64,000 nt of DNA from Nocardia huaxiensis (GCF_013744875.1 NZ_CP059399.1:124001-188000), one strand, 5' to 3'. Positions 28,311-37,785 are shown, counted from the stretch's first letter. Notes: generated by a model from the sequence alone, not told the origin. Numbers and translations are program-made.

Positions 28311-29417
28311 GTGCGAATATTCGGCCTCTCCATAGCTGTCACGGTCGTGTCTTTGATCGTGGCGGCCGCGTATGGCGCCCAAGGCTCCATGGGCGCACTG
28401 AAGGCGCTCGCACTGTGCGCCATTCTGGGCATCCTCGAGGTGTCGCTGTCCTTCGACAACGCCGTCATCAACGCCACCGTGCTGCAGCGGATGAGCGAGT
28501 TCTGGCAGAAGATCTTCCTCACCATCGGCGTGCTGATCGCCGTCTTCGGTATGCGCCTGGTCTTCCCGCTCGCCATCGTGTGGATCACCGCGGGGCTGAA
28601 CCCCAAGGAAGCCCTCGACCTGGCGCTGAACCCGCCCACCGACGGCAGCCCCACCTACGAAAGCCTGCTCACCGCGGCACATCCGCAGATCGCGGCCTTC
28701 GGTGGCGCGTTCCTGCTGCTGCTGTTCCTGAACTTCATCCTCGAAGAGCACGAGATCACCTGGCTCAGCTGGCTGGAGAAGCCGCTGGCCAAGCTCGGCA
28801 AGCTGGACATGCTCGCGGTGGTGCTGACCCTGGTCGCCATCGTGCTGGCCGCCGAATTCGCCGCCTCCGAGGAGGAGCGCTCCACGGTGCTGCTGGCCGG
28901 CATCCTGGGCGCGGTCACCTACATCGTGGTCGACGGCCTCGGATCCATGTTCCACACCGAGGAAATGGTCGAGGAGGCCGAGCACGCCGGACCGTCGGAA
29001 CTGGCCAAGGCCACCGGTAAGGCAGGCTTCTTCCTGTTCCTGTACCTGGAAGTCCTCGACGCGTCGTTCTCCTTCGACGGCGTCATCGGCGCGTTCGCCA
29101 TCACCTCCGACCCGATCATCATCGCGCTGGGCCTGGGCCTGATCGGCGCCATGTTCGTCCGGTCCATCACGGTGTACCTGGTGCGCAAGGGCACGCTCTC
29201 GGAGTACGTGTACCTGGAGCACGGCGCGCACTGGGCCATCGGCGCGCTGGCGGTCATCCTGCTTGTCTCGATCGGCCCGCACGTGCCCGAACTGGTCACC
29301 GGTCTCATCGGCGTCGGCTTCATCGGCGCGGCCTTCATCGCCTCCATCCTGCGCAACAAGCGCGAGGGCGGCGAGGAGAGCATCGAACTCGAGAAGGAAA
29401 CCACACCGGTCGGCTGA
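28311..29417 (+). CDS. TerC-like integral membrane protein, DUF475 family
   Basis: 368 residues with about nine membrane segments, GTG start at 28311. Two TerC-type acidic membrane motifs stand out: EVSLSFDNAVINATVL near 45 and LEVLDASFSFDGVIGAFAIT near 245, with paired Asp/Asn likely to bind a metal. Soluble loop EEMVEEAEHAGPSELAKA. TerC proteins are thought to move metal ions (Mn2+ in bacterial relatives) and to work with TerD at the membrane. It lies between two TerD-family genes. Confidence 0.9.
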   Translation: MRIFGLSIAVTVVSLIVAAAYGAQGSMGALKALALCAILGILEVSLSFDNAVINATVLQRMSEFWQKIFLTIGVLIAVFGMRLVFPLAIVWITAGLNPKEALDLALNPPTDGSPTYESLLTAAHPQIAAFGGAFLLLLFLNFILEEHEITWLSWLEKPLAKLGKLDMLAVVLTLVAIVLAAEFAASEEERSTVLLAGILGAVTYIVVDGLGSMFHTEEMVEEAEHAGPSELAKATGKAGFFLFLYLEVLDASFSFDGVIGAFAITSDPIIIALGLGLIGAMFVRSITVYLVRKGTLSEYVYLEHGAHWAIGALAVILLVSIGPHVPELVTGLIGVGFIGAAFIASILRNKREGGEESIELEKETTPVG

Positions 29418-29456
29418 ACAGCCGAGTAGTGTGGTCGGCGAAGATACGCCGACTTC

Positions 29457-29490
29457 CCGCGCCCGCCACGAGAATTCGCGGCGGGCGCGG
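29457..29490 (+). terminator. hairpin after the DUF475/TerC gene
   Basis: Perfect 11-bp stem CCGCGCCCGCC/GGCGGGCGCGG (29457-29467 with 29480-29490), 12-base loop, followed by GTCGTTT. A smaller CGGCG/CGCCG hairpin precedes it. Confidence 0.7.
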
Positions 29491-29549
29491 GTCGTTTCGG
29501 AACCTCTTTCGAAAGCCTGTGTGCAGAACCCTGGGGAGGGAGTTCGATC

Positions 29550-30173
29550 ATGACCTATCAGCAGCCCGGCGGCGTGAATCTCGGCAAGGTGACCCTGGAC
29601 AAGGCGACCCCGTCGGTCAGCCTCACCAAACCCGGTGACCGCCAAGGCGTCATGCGGGTGAACCTGAACTGGTCGCAGGGGGTCAAGCGCGGACTGTTCC
29701 GCCGCTCCAATGCCGTCGACCTGGACCTCGGCTGCCTGTGGGAGCTCAACGACGGCCGCAAGGGCGTCATCCAGGCCCTGGGCAACAGTTTCGGCAATCT
29801 GCAGGCCCCGCCCTACATCCAGCTCGACGGCGACGACCGCAGCGGCTCGTCCACCGGCGGCGAGAACATGCACATCAATCTGGATCAGCCGGACTTCTTC
29901 CGCCGCATCCTGATCTTCGCCTACATCTATGAGGGCGTACCGAACTGGGCCTCGGCCGACGGCGTGGTGACCCTGTTCCCCACCGCCGGACCCCAGGTCG
30001 AGGTCCGGCTGGACTCCCCCGTCAACGACGCCCGCTCGTGCGCGGTCGCCCTGCTGGAGAACATCGGCGGCGGACTCCAGGTGCGGCGAGAAGTGCAGTA
30101 CATCAACGGAAGTCAGAGCGCCATCGACCGCGCCTACAACTGGGGCCTGAACTGGACCCCCGGTCGCAAGTAA
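29550..30173 (+). CDS. TerD/TerA-like tellurium resistance family protein
   Basis: 207 residues, ATG with GGGGAGGGAG upstream. A divergent TerD fold: VSLTKPGDRQGVMRVNLNW, NAVDLDLGCLWELNDG, LDGDDRSGSSTGGENMHINL, and ARSCAVALLENIGGGLQVRR. It resembles the TerA-type or short 'tellurium resistance' proteins. It converges with the DUF389 gene with a single base between the stops. Confidence 0.82.
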   Translation: MTYQQPGGVNLGKVTLDKATPSVSLTKPGDRQGVMRVNLNWSQGVKRGLFRRSNAVDLDLGCLWELNDGRKGVIQALGNSFGNLQAPPYIQLDGDDRSGSSTGGENMHINLDQPDFFRRILIFAYIYEGVPNWASADGVVTLFPTAGPQVEVRLDSPVNDARSCAVALLENIGGGLQVRREVQYINGSQSAIDRAYNWGLNWTPGRK

Positions 30174-30174
30174 T

Positions 30175-31152
30175 TCACAGCATGCGGCGCGGCGCGATCA
30201 TGTGCCGCGCCCGCCACACCGACACCCGCGACCACACCGCCTGCTGAATCGCGAGCGTGGCCCAGCCCGCCAGAGCCATCCCGGCGATGTTCAGGAACAG
30301 CTGCGCGACACTGCCCCACACCGTGGAACCGTCCAGGAACGCCACGCCCAGCGCGATATTGCCAGCGGCGGGCACCGTCGTCACCGAGATGAAAACCCCG
30401 GCCAGGCCCAGGGCTTTCGCCGAGGTGATGGCCAGCACGCCCGCCGCTCCCGCGACCACCGCGACAATGAACGACCACTTGTCGGGCGTGTAGATGAAGG
30501 CCGTGCCCGGCCGCGGCCCGTCGATGTCCTCGAGGGTGATCCAGCCCAGCCCGCGGGCGATGATCGCCAGCACCAGCGTCAGCGCGATCGCCACCACGAA
30601 ACCCACCACCAGGGTGCGAAGCGCCAACTGCAACAGGGTGAATCGCCGTCGCACCAGCGCCACACCCAGCGCGGCGATCGGGCCGAACTCGGGCCCCAGC
30701 ACCATCGCGCCGACCACCAGAATCGGCGCGTCGGTGATGATGGCGATACTGGCGATGATGGTGGCCAGCGTCATGAAACTCAGGTAGGTCCAATTGAGTT
30801 CGGTGTCGTCGTAGGCGCGCTGGGCGACCTCGGCCCACACCACGGCATCCGAACTACTGCCGGGCGTGCGGATCTCCGCGTCGAAAGCCCTGCGGGACAA
30901 CCAGGTATCGACCCGCTCGAGTTCGACACTGCCCTCCTGATGCACCCGCATGGCACGCAACTGCTGCACGATGTCGTTCGCGCCCTCCCGCGCGACCTGC
31001 GCGGTGATCATGTCGCCGGGCGGGCACACCCCCACCCCGCGGAACACCGCCAGCCCGGACACCGCCTCGTCGCAATCGAGAATGCCGAGGATGTCGTCGG
31101 TCATCTTGTCCGGAGCCATGATCCGAAGGTGCAGCATGGGGACAGTCTGCAC
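30175..31152 (-). CDS. DUF389 membrane protein
   Basis: 325 residues. GTG start at 31152; an ATG at 31137 is also possible. An N-terminal soluble domain of about 130 residues ([20 protein letters not shown]) is followed by about six helices with [24 protein letters not shown] DUF389 sequence ([20 protein letters not shown]). Function of DUF389 is not established; transport has been suggested. It is downstream of, and in the same direction as, the second GT87 gene. Confidence 0.85.
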   Translation of the reverse strand: MQTVPMLHLRIMAPDKMTDDILGILDCDEAVSGLAVFRGVGVCPPGDMITAQVAREGANDIVQQLRAMRVHQEGSVELERVDTWLSRRAFDAEIRTPGSSSDAVVWAEVAQRAYDDTELNWTYLSFMTLATIIASIAIITDAPILVVGAMVLGPEFGPIAALGVALVRRRFTLLQLALRTLVVGFVVAIALTLVLAIIARGLGWITLEDIDGPRPGTAFIYTPDKWSFIVAVVAGAAGVLAITSAKALGLAGVFISVTTVPAAGNIALGVAFLDGSTVWGSVAQLFLNIAGMALAGWATLAIQQAVWSRVSVWRARHMIAPRRML

Positions 31153-31173
31153 GGCTCGCGCCGCGGTAGCGGG

Positions 31174-32616
31174 TTATCGGCCGGGCACCGGCGCGGATGT
31201 CGTGTCCCGGGCGATCCCGGCGAGCGCGTTGAAAGGGTAGAGCTCCACGAATTCCCTACGTGCGGCGCCGAATCCGCGCACCCGCGGCTCGGCCCACAGG
31301 AACACGAAGAAGAACACCACCAGCAGCGCGGCCCGGCCCCACACGCCGAACAGCACGATGTTCTCCTCCACCTCGGCCGGATAACCGGAGCCGAGCGCGT
31401 AGAAGTAGCGGAACACCCCGATGCCGATGGCGGCGTCGGCCAGCAGGTACACCGCGATCAGCGGCCAGCGCACCCGCAACAGCACCAGGAACGGAATCAG
31501 CCACAGCGTGTACTGCGGCGAATGCACCTTGTGGAACAACAGGAATCCACACAGCATGGCGCCGCTCACGCCGATCCACGGAAAGCCGCCGGTGGCCAGA
31601 TACCGCCTGCACCCCAGCCACACCGCGAGCCCGAACGACACCAGGATGAGCAGCGGCGAAATCGTCGACACCAGATCCTGGAACGCCTGCTCACCATGCT
31701 CGGAGGCGTCGAACATGGGCCGCAGTCCCCAGTACCAGATGGAGTTGGTGGTGATGTCGGCCTGCCGCAACTGCTGGAAGGTGATCGACGCCCGCCAGCC
31801 GTCGTAGCCGGCGACCGCGAACGGCAGATTGATCGCCACCACGGTGCCGATCGCGGCCAGGGCCACCGAGACCGCGCCGCTCACGTCGAAGCGCCGTTCC
31901 TCGCTCGGATATTCGTCCTGCTCACCGAGGAGCACGTAGATCATCAAGGGAAGCACGAAGATTCCCGGATACAGCTTCAGGCAGAAGCCGACACCCAGCA
32001 GCACCGCGGCCGCGATTCCCCTGGCGCGCAACGAATACCGGGTCAGCGCGGTCATCACATAGAACGCCGCCACCGCCGTGCAGACCACCGGCAGTTCCCA
32101 ATTGTGGAAGGCGTACAGCACCAGCGGCGGGCCCGCCGCCCACAGGAAGGCCGCGCGTCCCGCCATCCGGCCCAGCATCCACGCCGTCAGCAGCGCGAAC
32201 GGGGCCAGCAGCAGTGCGGTGTCGAACAGGAACATGGCGTCGTTGTCCGCGCCGAGCGCACCCGCCCACATGAACAGTCCGCTCAGCACCGGGTATTCGA
32301 CCGCACCGCCGGTCAGGTAGCCGTCGGCGGTGATGCCGCCACTCACATAGGGAAAGACATGCTCGTCGATGCCCCGCCCGAGCCACAGGTACTGGATATC
32401 CGAGTAGCAGACGCTCGAGTCCTTGATGACGTCGAACTTCAGGCTGCGCCCCGAACTCTCGAACGGGCCTCCCGCGCACCGCGCCTTGTTCAGATATCCG
32501 AGGAGCAGCGTGAGCGCGCACACCAGCACACACCAGAACGCCGCCGTCGCATGCCAACCCGCTGCTCCCGCACGACGCCCGGTTTCGGACTCGCGGGAGA
32601 CGGGTCGGTTCGACAT
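31174..32616 (-). CDS. GT87-type membrane glycosyltransferase (second copy)
   Basis: 480 residues from ATG 32616 (MSNRPVSRES) with AGGG 9 bases upstream. About ten helices, with CYSDIQYLWLGRG, GGAVEYPVLSGLFMWAG, LKLYPGIFVLPLMIY and HKVHSPQYTLWLIPFL, paralogous to the gene at 12417-14168. It lacks the long hydrophilic N-terminus and the repeat-encoded insertion. It is transcribed away from rpsF. The two paralogues flank the AIM24/dha/Ter island. Confidence 0.82.
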   Translation of the reverse strand: MSNRPVSRESETGRRAGAAGWHATAAFWCVLVCALTLLLGYLNKARCAGGPFESSGRSLKFDVIKDSSVCYSDIQYLWLGRGIDEHVFPYVSGGITADGYLTGGAVEYPVLSGLFMWAGALGADNDAMFLFDTALLLAPFALLTAWMLGRMAGRAAFLWAAGPPLVLYAFHNWELPVVCTAVAAFYVMTALTRYSLRARGIAAAVLLGVGFCLKLYPGIFVLPLMIYVLLGEQDEYPSEERRFDVSGAVSVALAAIGTVVAINLPFAVAGYDGWRASITFQQLRQADITTNSIWYWGLRPMFDASEHGEQAFQDLVSTISPLLILVSFGLAVWLGCRRYLATGGFPWIGVSGAMLCGFLLFHKVHSPQYTLWLIPFLVLLRVRWPLIAVYLLADAAIGIGVFRYFYALGSGYPAEVEENIVLFGVWGRAALLVVFFFVFLWAEPRVRGFGAARREFVELYPFNALAGIARDTTSAPVPGR

Positions 32617-32760
32617 GCGCACCACCCTAGGCGGCAACCCTGCCCGGCGGCTCCCTTTGCCCGGTCGATGGGCTGATTTCACCCCGAGGGTCAGGCGGTT
32701 TCACCCCTGGGTCGCGCCCCCTGTAGTCTTGTCGGGTTGCTGACGCAACGAACCCTCCTG

Positions 32761-32779
32761 CCCACGGAACGTCCGTGGG
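32761..32779 (+). promoter_or_regulatory. hairpin in the rpsF leader
   Basis: Perfect 8-bp stem CCCACGGA-ACG-TCCGTGGG ending about 15 bases before AGGAGG of rpsF. It could be part of an S6:S18 autoregulatory leader or just a transcript-stabilising hairpin. The conserved S6:S18 bulge was not verified. Confidence 0.5.
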
Positions 32780-32811
32780 CCGTTCACAGTCCACAGGAGG
32801 TGATGAGGTCC

Positions 32812-33102
32812 GTGCGTCATTATGAAGTGATGGTTATTCTCGATCCGAGCCTGGACGAGCGCACCGTCGGCCCGAACCTGAACAACATGCTTGGTGTTGT
32901 CGGGTCCGAGGGCGGCAAGGTCGACAACGTCGACATCTGGGGCCGCCGTCGTCTGGCTTACGAGATCAACAAGCAGGCCGAGGGCATCTACGCGGTGGTC
33001 ACGCTGACCGCCGAGTCCGCGACCGTCAGCGAGCTCGATCGCCAGCTGGGTCTGAACGAGTCGGTGCTGCGCACCAAGGTGCTGCGCCTCGACAAGAAGT
33101 AA
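32812..33102 (+). CDS. rpsF: 30S ribosomal protein S6
   Basis: 96 residues. GTG at 32812 ([19 protein letters not shown]) is the family start and has AGGAGG 11 bases upstream; the in-frame ATG at 32803 nearly touches that site and is rejected. Contains [20 protein letters not shown] and [12 protein letters not shown], as in mycobacterial S6. First gene of rpsF-ssb-rpsR-rplI. Confidence 0.97.
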   Translation: MRHYEVMVILDPSLDERTVGPNLNNMLGVVGSEGGKVDNVDIWGRRRLAYEINKQAEGIYAVVTLTAESATVSELDRQLGLNESVLRTKVLRLDKK

Positions 33103-33208
33103 GTCCAGTTCTCCCGCACGTGCACACGTTGAACGTCGGTCCCTTTCTCTAGGCTGACTGACAACAGACGCGTGCACTGCGGACTGCACCGGAGTAGCAG
33201 GAGGAACC

Positions 33209-33754
33209 ATGGCAGCAGGCGACACGGTCATCACCGTCATCGGAAACTTGACGGCCGACCCCGAGCTTCGATTCACGCCCGCGGGCGCAGCGGTTGCGAA
33301 CTTCACCGTCGCATCCACTCCCCGTGTGTTCGACCGTAATTCGAATGAATGGAAAGACGGCGAAGCGCTTTTCTTGCGCTGCAACATCTGGCGGGAAGCT
33401 GCGGAGAATGTCGCTGAAAGCCTGACCCGGGGCTCGCGAGTCATCGTGAGCGGACGACTGAAGCAGCGCTCCTACGAAACCCGTGAGGGTGAGAAGCGCA
33501 CGGTCGTCGAGCTCGAGGTCGACGAGGTCGGTCCCTCCCTGAAGTACGCGACCGCGAAGATCAACAAGACCACCCGTGGCGGTGGCGGCGGAGGCTTCGG
33601 CGGTGGCGGCGCCCAGCAGGGCGGCGGCAACTTCTCCGGTGGCGGAAGTGGCGGAGGTCGTGGCGGCCAGAGCGCCGGCGACGACCCGTGGGGCAGCGCA
33701 CCCGCGGCCGGCTCCTTCGGGGGCGGCCAAATGGACGACGAACCGCCGTTCTAG
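33209..33754 (+). CDS. ssb: single-stranded DNA-binding protein
   Basis: 181 residues, ATG after AGGAGGAACC. OB-fold domain to about 120 ([40 protein letters not shown]). It is followed by a Gly-rich flexible tail and the acidic tip DDEPPF, which binds replication and repair partners. The position between rpsF and rpsR is the usual one. Confidence 0.97.
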   Translation: MAAGDTVITVIGNLTADPELRFTPAGAAVANFTVASTPRVFDRNSNEWKDGEALFLRCNIWREAAENVAESLTRGSRVIVSGRLKQRSYETREGEKRTVVELEVDEVGPSLKYATAKINKTTRGGGGGGFGGGGAQQGGGNFSGGGSGGGRGGQSAGDDPWGSAPAAGSFGGGQMDDEPPF

Positions 33755-33814
33755 ACAACGGCTTTCATATGAGCTCTCCTCCAGGCTGGGCTCGCGAAAT
33801 TACGGAGTAAGACC

Positions 33815-34084
33815 ATGCCCAAGGCACCGGCACGCGAAAAGGTGCTCAAGAAGAAGGCCTGCACCTTCTGCAAGGAAGACAAGGCCGGCAAGAAGAACAA
33901 CACGGCAGGCGCCAAGATCGATTACAAGGACACCACCTTGCTGCGCAAGTACGTGTCCGATCGTGGCAAGATCCGCGCTCGCCGGGTGACCGGCAACTGC
34001 GTTCAGCACCAGCGCGACATCGCCGTGGCCGTCAAGAACTCGCGTGAGGTGGCCCTGCTGCCCTACGTGTCCACCGCTCGCTGA
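33815..34084 (+). CDS. rpsR: 30S ribosomal protein S18
   Basis: 89 residues: [57 protein letters not shown]. The two Cys of CTFC plus the Cys of GNCVQHQ indicate the zinc-binding (C+) form. Actinobacteria often keep a second, zinc-free S18 elsewhere for zinc starvation; none is in this window. Confidence 0.96.
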   Translation: MPKAPAREKVLKKKACTFCKEDKAGKKNNTAGAKIDYKDTTLLRKYVSDRGKIRARRVTGNCVQHQRDIAVAVKNSREVALLPYVSTAR

Positions 34085-34101
34085 GAAGGGAAGGCACAGC
34101 A

Positions 34102-34557
34102 ATGAAGCTCATCCTCACCGCTGATGTCGACAACCTCGGTGCGCCCGGCGACACCGTGGAGGTCAAGGACGGCTACGGCCGTAACTTCCTGCTGCCCCGC
34201 GGTCTGGCGATCGTTGCCACCCGTGGCGCGCAGAAGCAGGTCGAGGGCATCCGCCGGGCGCAGGACGCCCGCAAGGTGCGCGACCTGGACCACGCCAACG
34301 AGCTGAAGCAGGCCATCCAGGGCCTGGAGTCGGTCTCCCTGTCGGTGAAGACCGCGGGCACCGGCAAGCTCTTCGGTTCGGTCACCACCGCCGACGTCGC
34401 GGCCGCCCTCAAGGCTGCCGGCGGCCCGGTCGTCGACAAGCGCAGCATCGAGCTGCCGAAGGCGCACATCAAGACCACCGGCAAGCACGGTGTCGTGGTG
34501 CATCTGCACCCGGATGTGGCCGCCAAGTTCGACCTGCAGGTCAACGCCGCCGAGTAA
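34102..34557 (+). CDS. rplI: 50S ribosomal protein L9
   Basis: 151 residues. N-terminal [20 protein letters not shown], then [17 protein letters not shown], a long connecting helix ([20 protein letters not shown]), and a C-terminal domain with [16 protein letters not shown]. Starts 17 bases after rpsR. Last gene of the operon before a terminator. Confidence 0.97.
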   Translation: MKLILTADVDNLGAPGDTVEVKDGYGRNFLLPRGLAIVATRGAQKQVEGIRRAQDARKVRDLDHANELKQAIQGLESVSLSVKTAGTGKLFGSVTTADVAAALKAAGGPVVDKRSIELPKAHIKTTGKHGVVVHLHPDVAAKFDLQVNAAE

Positions 34558-34567
34558 TTCGGTATGG

Positions 34568-34612
34568 ATCGGAGGCTGTTCTCGTGCTCGGGAACGGCCT
34601 CCGATTCTGTTT
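34568..34612 (+). terminator. terminator of the rpsF operon
   Basis: 9-bp stem ATCGGAGGC/GCCTCCGAT (34568-34576 with 34597-34605) with an inner GTTC/GAAC pairing in the loop, followed by TCTGTTT. Confidence 0.82.
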
Positions 34613-35055
34613 GCCAGGGTGTTGATCGCAGGTTGTGGATTACGCAGTGGGCCAATCACTCCCGCTGTGCCGCAGGTCACCTGCCGGTTCGGCGCTGTTC
34701 ACCCAACACGCCCGAAAGGGCATGTCCAGCGACACGCCGCACCGGATTGATCCACAGTTGCACACAGTGAGAAATAGCCCACTACCTGCTGCTCGACCAG
34801 CACTGACGACTGTTGTCCCCAACCTATTCACAGGGGGTGCACAACAGTTGGTGAACAACACCCAGTTTGTCCACAGATGTGTGCACAGCTCGGTTTGGCG
34901 GGTCCCCGCACGGTCGCCTAGGTTCGCATGACGGGTTTGCCGAACCTTGTGCCGCAACCGGATTCCGCCGCCGCGTCGCTGCCTGAACCTGTCGGTGCAC
35001 AGGCGTAGAAACAAGACGTCGGACCGGGCGCGAGAAGAGAGGACGGTCGAGCCGT
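34613..35055. promoter_or_regulatory. dnaB upstream region with DnaA boxes
   Basis: About 440 non-coding bases, less GC-rich than the genes. It contains TTGTCCACA at 34867-34875 (the high-GC actinobacterial DnaA box), TGATCCACA at 34748-34756, and TGTGGATTA (reverse box TAATCCACA) at 34634-34642, plus several CACA and AACA runs. This could bring dnaB under DnaA control. Mycobacterium has a small gene (Rv0057) here; no convincing reading frame is seen in this window. Confidence 0.6.
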
Positions 35056-36450
35056 ATGGCAGTCATCGACGATCGCGGCCACAACGACGACGGCCCCGCC
35101 GAATACCCCGACGCCCCCGGCGAAGACTTCGGGCGCCAGCCCCCACACGACATGGCGGCGGAACAGTCCGTCCTCGGCGGCATGCTCCTGTCCAAGGACG
35201 CCATCGCCGACGTCATCGAGGTGGTCCGCCCCGGCGACTTCTACCGCCCCGCCCACCAGGCCGTCTACGACGCCATCCTCGACCTCTACGGCCGCGGCGA
35301 ACCCGCCGACCCCGTAACAGTTTCCGCCGCCCTGGACCGCAAGGGCGAGCTGAAGCGCATCGGCGGCCCGCCCTACCTCGTCACCCTGACCCAAACGGTC
35401 CCCACCGCAGCCAACGCCGGCTACTACGCCGAAATCGTCGCCGAGAAGGCGATCCTGCGCCGATTGGTGGAGGCGGGCACCCGAATCGTCCAATTCGGCT
35501 ACGCCGGCGCCGACGGCCAAGACGTAGCCGAGGTCGTAGACCGAGCCCAGGCCGAAATCTACGAGGTCACCGAACGCCGCTCCTCCGAAGACTTCGTCCC
35601 CCTGGAGGAAATCCTCCAGCCCACCATGGACGAACTCGACTCCATCGCCTCCCGAGGCGGCATCTCCCTCGGCGTCCCCACCGGCTTCACCGAACTCGAC
35701 GAACTCACCAACGGCCTGCACGCGGGTCAGATGATCATCGTCGCGGCGCGACCCGGTGTTGGAAAGAGCACGCTTGGTATGGATTTCATGCGGAGCTGCT
35801 CGATCAAGCACGGCCTCGCCAGCGTTATCTTCTCCCTCGAAATGAGCCGCACCGAAATCGTCATGCGTCTGCTATCGGCCGAGGCGAAAATCAAACTGGG
35901 CGATATGCGTTCGGGGCGGATGAGTGATGACGACTGGAGCAGACTGGCCCGTCGAATGAGTGAGATCAGTGAGGCTCCGCTGTTCGTGGATGATTCACCG
36001 AACCTCACAATGATGGAAATTCGGGCAAAAGCACGACGATTGAAACAACGCCACGATCTTCGGCTTGTTGTTGTAGACTACTTGCAGCTGATGACCTCCG
36101 GAAAGAAGGTCGAGTCTCGACAGCAGGAAGTTTCAGAATTCTCACGAAGCCTGAAACTCTTGGCTAAAGAGCTTGAGGTTCCGGTTATTGCGATTTCGCA
36201 GCTCAACCGTGGTCCTGAGCAGCGAACTGATAAGCGCCCGATGGTGTCCGATTTGCGTGAGTCGGGATCGCTGGAACAAGATGCTGACATGGTCATTCTT
36301 TTGCATCGGCCGGATTCAATCGAGCGCGACGATCCTCGCGCCGGCGAGGCAGATATTATTGTCGGCAAGCATCGAAATGGACCTACTGCAACGATTACCG
36401 TTGCACATCAGCTGCATTTGAGTCGATTCGTCGATATGGCCCGCGGTTAA
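35056..36450 (+). CDS. dnaB: replicative DNA helicase DnaB (intein-free, mosaic composition)
   Basis: Unwinds DNA at the replication fork. 464 residues. N-terminal primase-interaction domain (PHDMAAEQSVLGGMLLSKDA), then the RecA-like ATPase: Walker A ARPGVGKSTLGMDF (near 236), VIFSLEMSRTEIVMRLLS, LRLVVVDYLQLMTSG, ISQLNRGPEQRTDKRP, LRESGSLEQDADMV and KHRNGPTATITVAH. The ORF is complete and has no intein. Codon use changes at the P-loop: before about 35750 third positions are almost all G/C, while after it CTA, TTG, AGA, AAA, GTT and ATT become common. The intein homologue follows in the same frame after TAA and 12 codons. Confidence 0.95.
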   Translation: MAVIDDRGHNDDGPAEYPDAPGEDFGRQPPHDMAAEQSVLGGMLLSKDAIADVIEVVRPGDFYRPAHQAVYDAILDLYGRGEPADPVTVSAALDRKGELKRIGGPPYLVTLTQTVPTAANAGYYAEIVAEKAILRRLVEAGTRIVQFGYAGADGQDVAEVVDRAQAEIYEVTERRSSEDFVPLEEILQPTMDELDSIASRGGISLGVPTGFTELDELTNGLHAGQMIIVAARPGVGKSTLGMDFMRSCSIKHGLASVIFSLEMSRTEIVMRLLSAEAKIKLGDMRSGRMSDDDWSRLARRMSEISEAPLFVDDSPNLTMMEIRAKARRLKQRHDLRLVVVDYLQLMTSGKKVESRQQEVSEFSRSLKLLAKELEVPVIAISQLNRGPEQRTDKRPMVSDLRESGSLEQDADMVILLHRPDSIERDDPRAGEADIIVGKHRNGPTATITVAHQLHLSRFVDMARG

Positions 36451-36486
36451 GAGAAAAATTCGAGAGTTTCTCGATATGATTCGAAC

Positions 36487-37785
36487 ATGCATTCGATGCG
36501 AATCCTTCGGGCGGACACGGGACGTGAAGTAGCGGTCAGCGAGCTGGCCGGCAGTATCACGCAGATGGAGGTTTGGTCGCTGGCTGCTCGCCTGCGAATG
36601 GTCGCGCGACCGATCACCCTTTCATTCGCGGGACGTACGGCCTTCTCTCGGCTTCGCTTCGCGTCCGGACTCGAGATCGAGTTGCCGCCACACACTCAGC
36701 TACTGACCGTTGACGGTTGGGTACCGGTCGACAGCCTCGAAATCGAAAGCCGTGTCGCGGTTCCTCGTTGGATTCCGGAGCCGACCCACGCTGCGGAAAT
36801 GGCCGACGCCGAGGTGATTCTGTTGGCACACATGATCGGTGATGGATCCTGCGTCAAAGGGCAGCCGATCCGCTATGCCAGCATCGACGAGGAAAACCTC
36901 ACAGCAGTGACGGATGCGGCAACACACTTCGGCGTCACTGCAATACGTGACGAGTACGCCGCTGCCAGGGTCACCACCCTGCGCTTGCCCGCACCCTATC
37001 GACTGGCGCGCGGGCGGCGGAATCCGATCGCTGCCTGGCTCGACGAACTGGGTCTGTTCGGACTGCGCAGTTATGAGAAGTTCGTACCTGAACCCGTTTT
37101 CACGCTGCCGACGGATCAAGTCGCGCTCTTTCTTCGTCATCTGTGGGCCACGGACGGCTCGATTCGTTGGGATGAGCGCGGACGCCAAGCCAAGATCTAC
37201 TACGCGTCCACCAGCCTCCGCCTTATCCGTGATGTTGTTCAACTGCTGCTGCGACTCGAGATACATGGACGGATCAAGCGGGCACGCAAGCCCGGCTACC
37301 GCGACTGCTGGCATCTGACCATCGACGGGTCGGAGAACCAGCAAACGTTTCTGGAAGACGTAAGCGCTCATGGCGCACGAGGAGTCGCTGGCGAAGCCGT
37401 GCTCCTCGAACTCCGGAAAATGACGGCCAACCCGAACGTGGACACCGTTCCCAAGGAGGTTTGGAGCAGGGTTCGAAGCCTGCTCGCGCACTTCGCGGTT
37501 GGCCATCGCGAATTCCAGGCCGCCATGGGTAGCCGCTATTGCGGCTCCACAATGTGGAAGTACTCACCCAGCCGTGCTCGCCTCGCCCAGGCAGCCACCA
37601 TCCTGCAGGCTCCCGATCTCACATTGCTGGCGAGGAGCGACATCTTCTGGGATCGGATCGTCGAAATCAGTTCTGCTGGTGAGCAAGACATCTACGACAC
37701 CCGAGTGGAGGGGACACACAATTTCGTCGCTCACGGGGTTCTGGTGCACGACTCGACGGAGCCCGCTGCCATGGTCAGGTGGTGA
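36487..37785 (+). CDS. free-standing Hint/LAGLIDADG protein related to the DnaB intein
   Basis: 432 residues, clearly related to mycobacterial DnaB inteins as recalled. The N-terminus RILRADTGREVAVSEL corresponds to splicing block A but no Cys precedes it. Block B-like LPPHTQLLTVDGWVPVDSL keeps a His. The homing endonuclease part has LLAHMIGDGSC, QVALFLRHLWATDGSIRW and YYASTSLRLIRDVVQLLLRL. The C-terminal splicing block is DIYDTRVEGTHNFVAHGVLV, then HDS with Asp instead of the usual Asn, followed by ten residues that are not DnaB sequence. It is probably unable to splice normally. GC content is lower than in most neighbours. Confidence 0.85.
   Translation: MHSMRILRADTGREVAVSELAGSITQMEVWSLAARLRMVARPITLSFAGRTAFSRLRFASGLEIELPPHTQLLTVDGWVPVDSLEIESRVAVPRWIPEPTHAAEMADAEVILLAHMIGDGSCVKGQPIRYASIDEENLTAVTDAATHFGVTAIRDEYAAARVTTLRLPAPYRLARGRRNPIAAWLDELGLFGLRSYEKFVPEPVFTLPTDQVALFLRHLWATDGSIRWDERGRQAKIYYASTSLRLIRDVVQLLLRLEIHGRIKRARKPGYRDCWHLTIDGSENQQTFLEDVSAHGARGVAGEAVLLELRKMTANPNVDTVPKEVWSRVRSLLAHFAVGHREFQAAMGSRYCGSTMWKYSPSRARLAQAATILQAPDLTLLARSDIFWDRIVEISSAGEQDIYDTRVEGTHNFVAHGVLVHDSTEPAAMVRW

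Noticed and set aside
30202..32676. 824-codon plus-strand frame opposite DUF389 and GT87
   Set aside because: His/Arg-rich antisense shadow of two clear membrane-protein genes.
34613..35055. Chromosomal origin (oriC)
   Set aside because: DnaA-like boxes are few and dnaA, dnaN and rpmH are not next to it.
35056..36450. Frameshift or intein remnant inside dnaB
   Set aside because: All motifs continue in one frame without insertion; only the composition changes.
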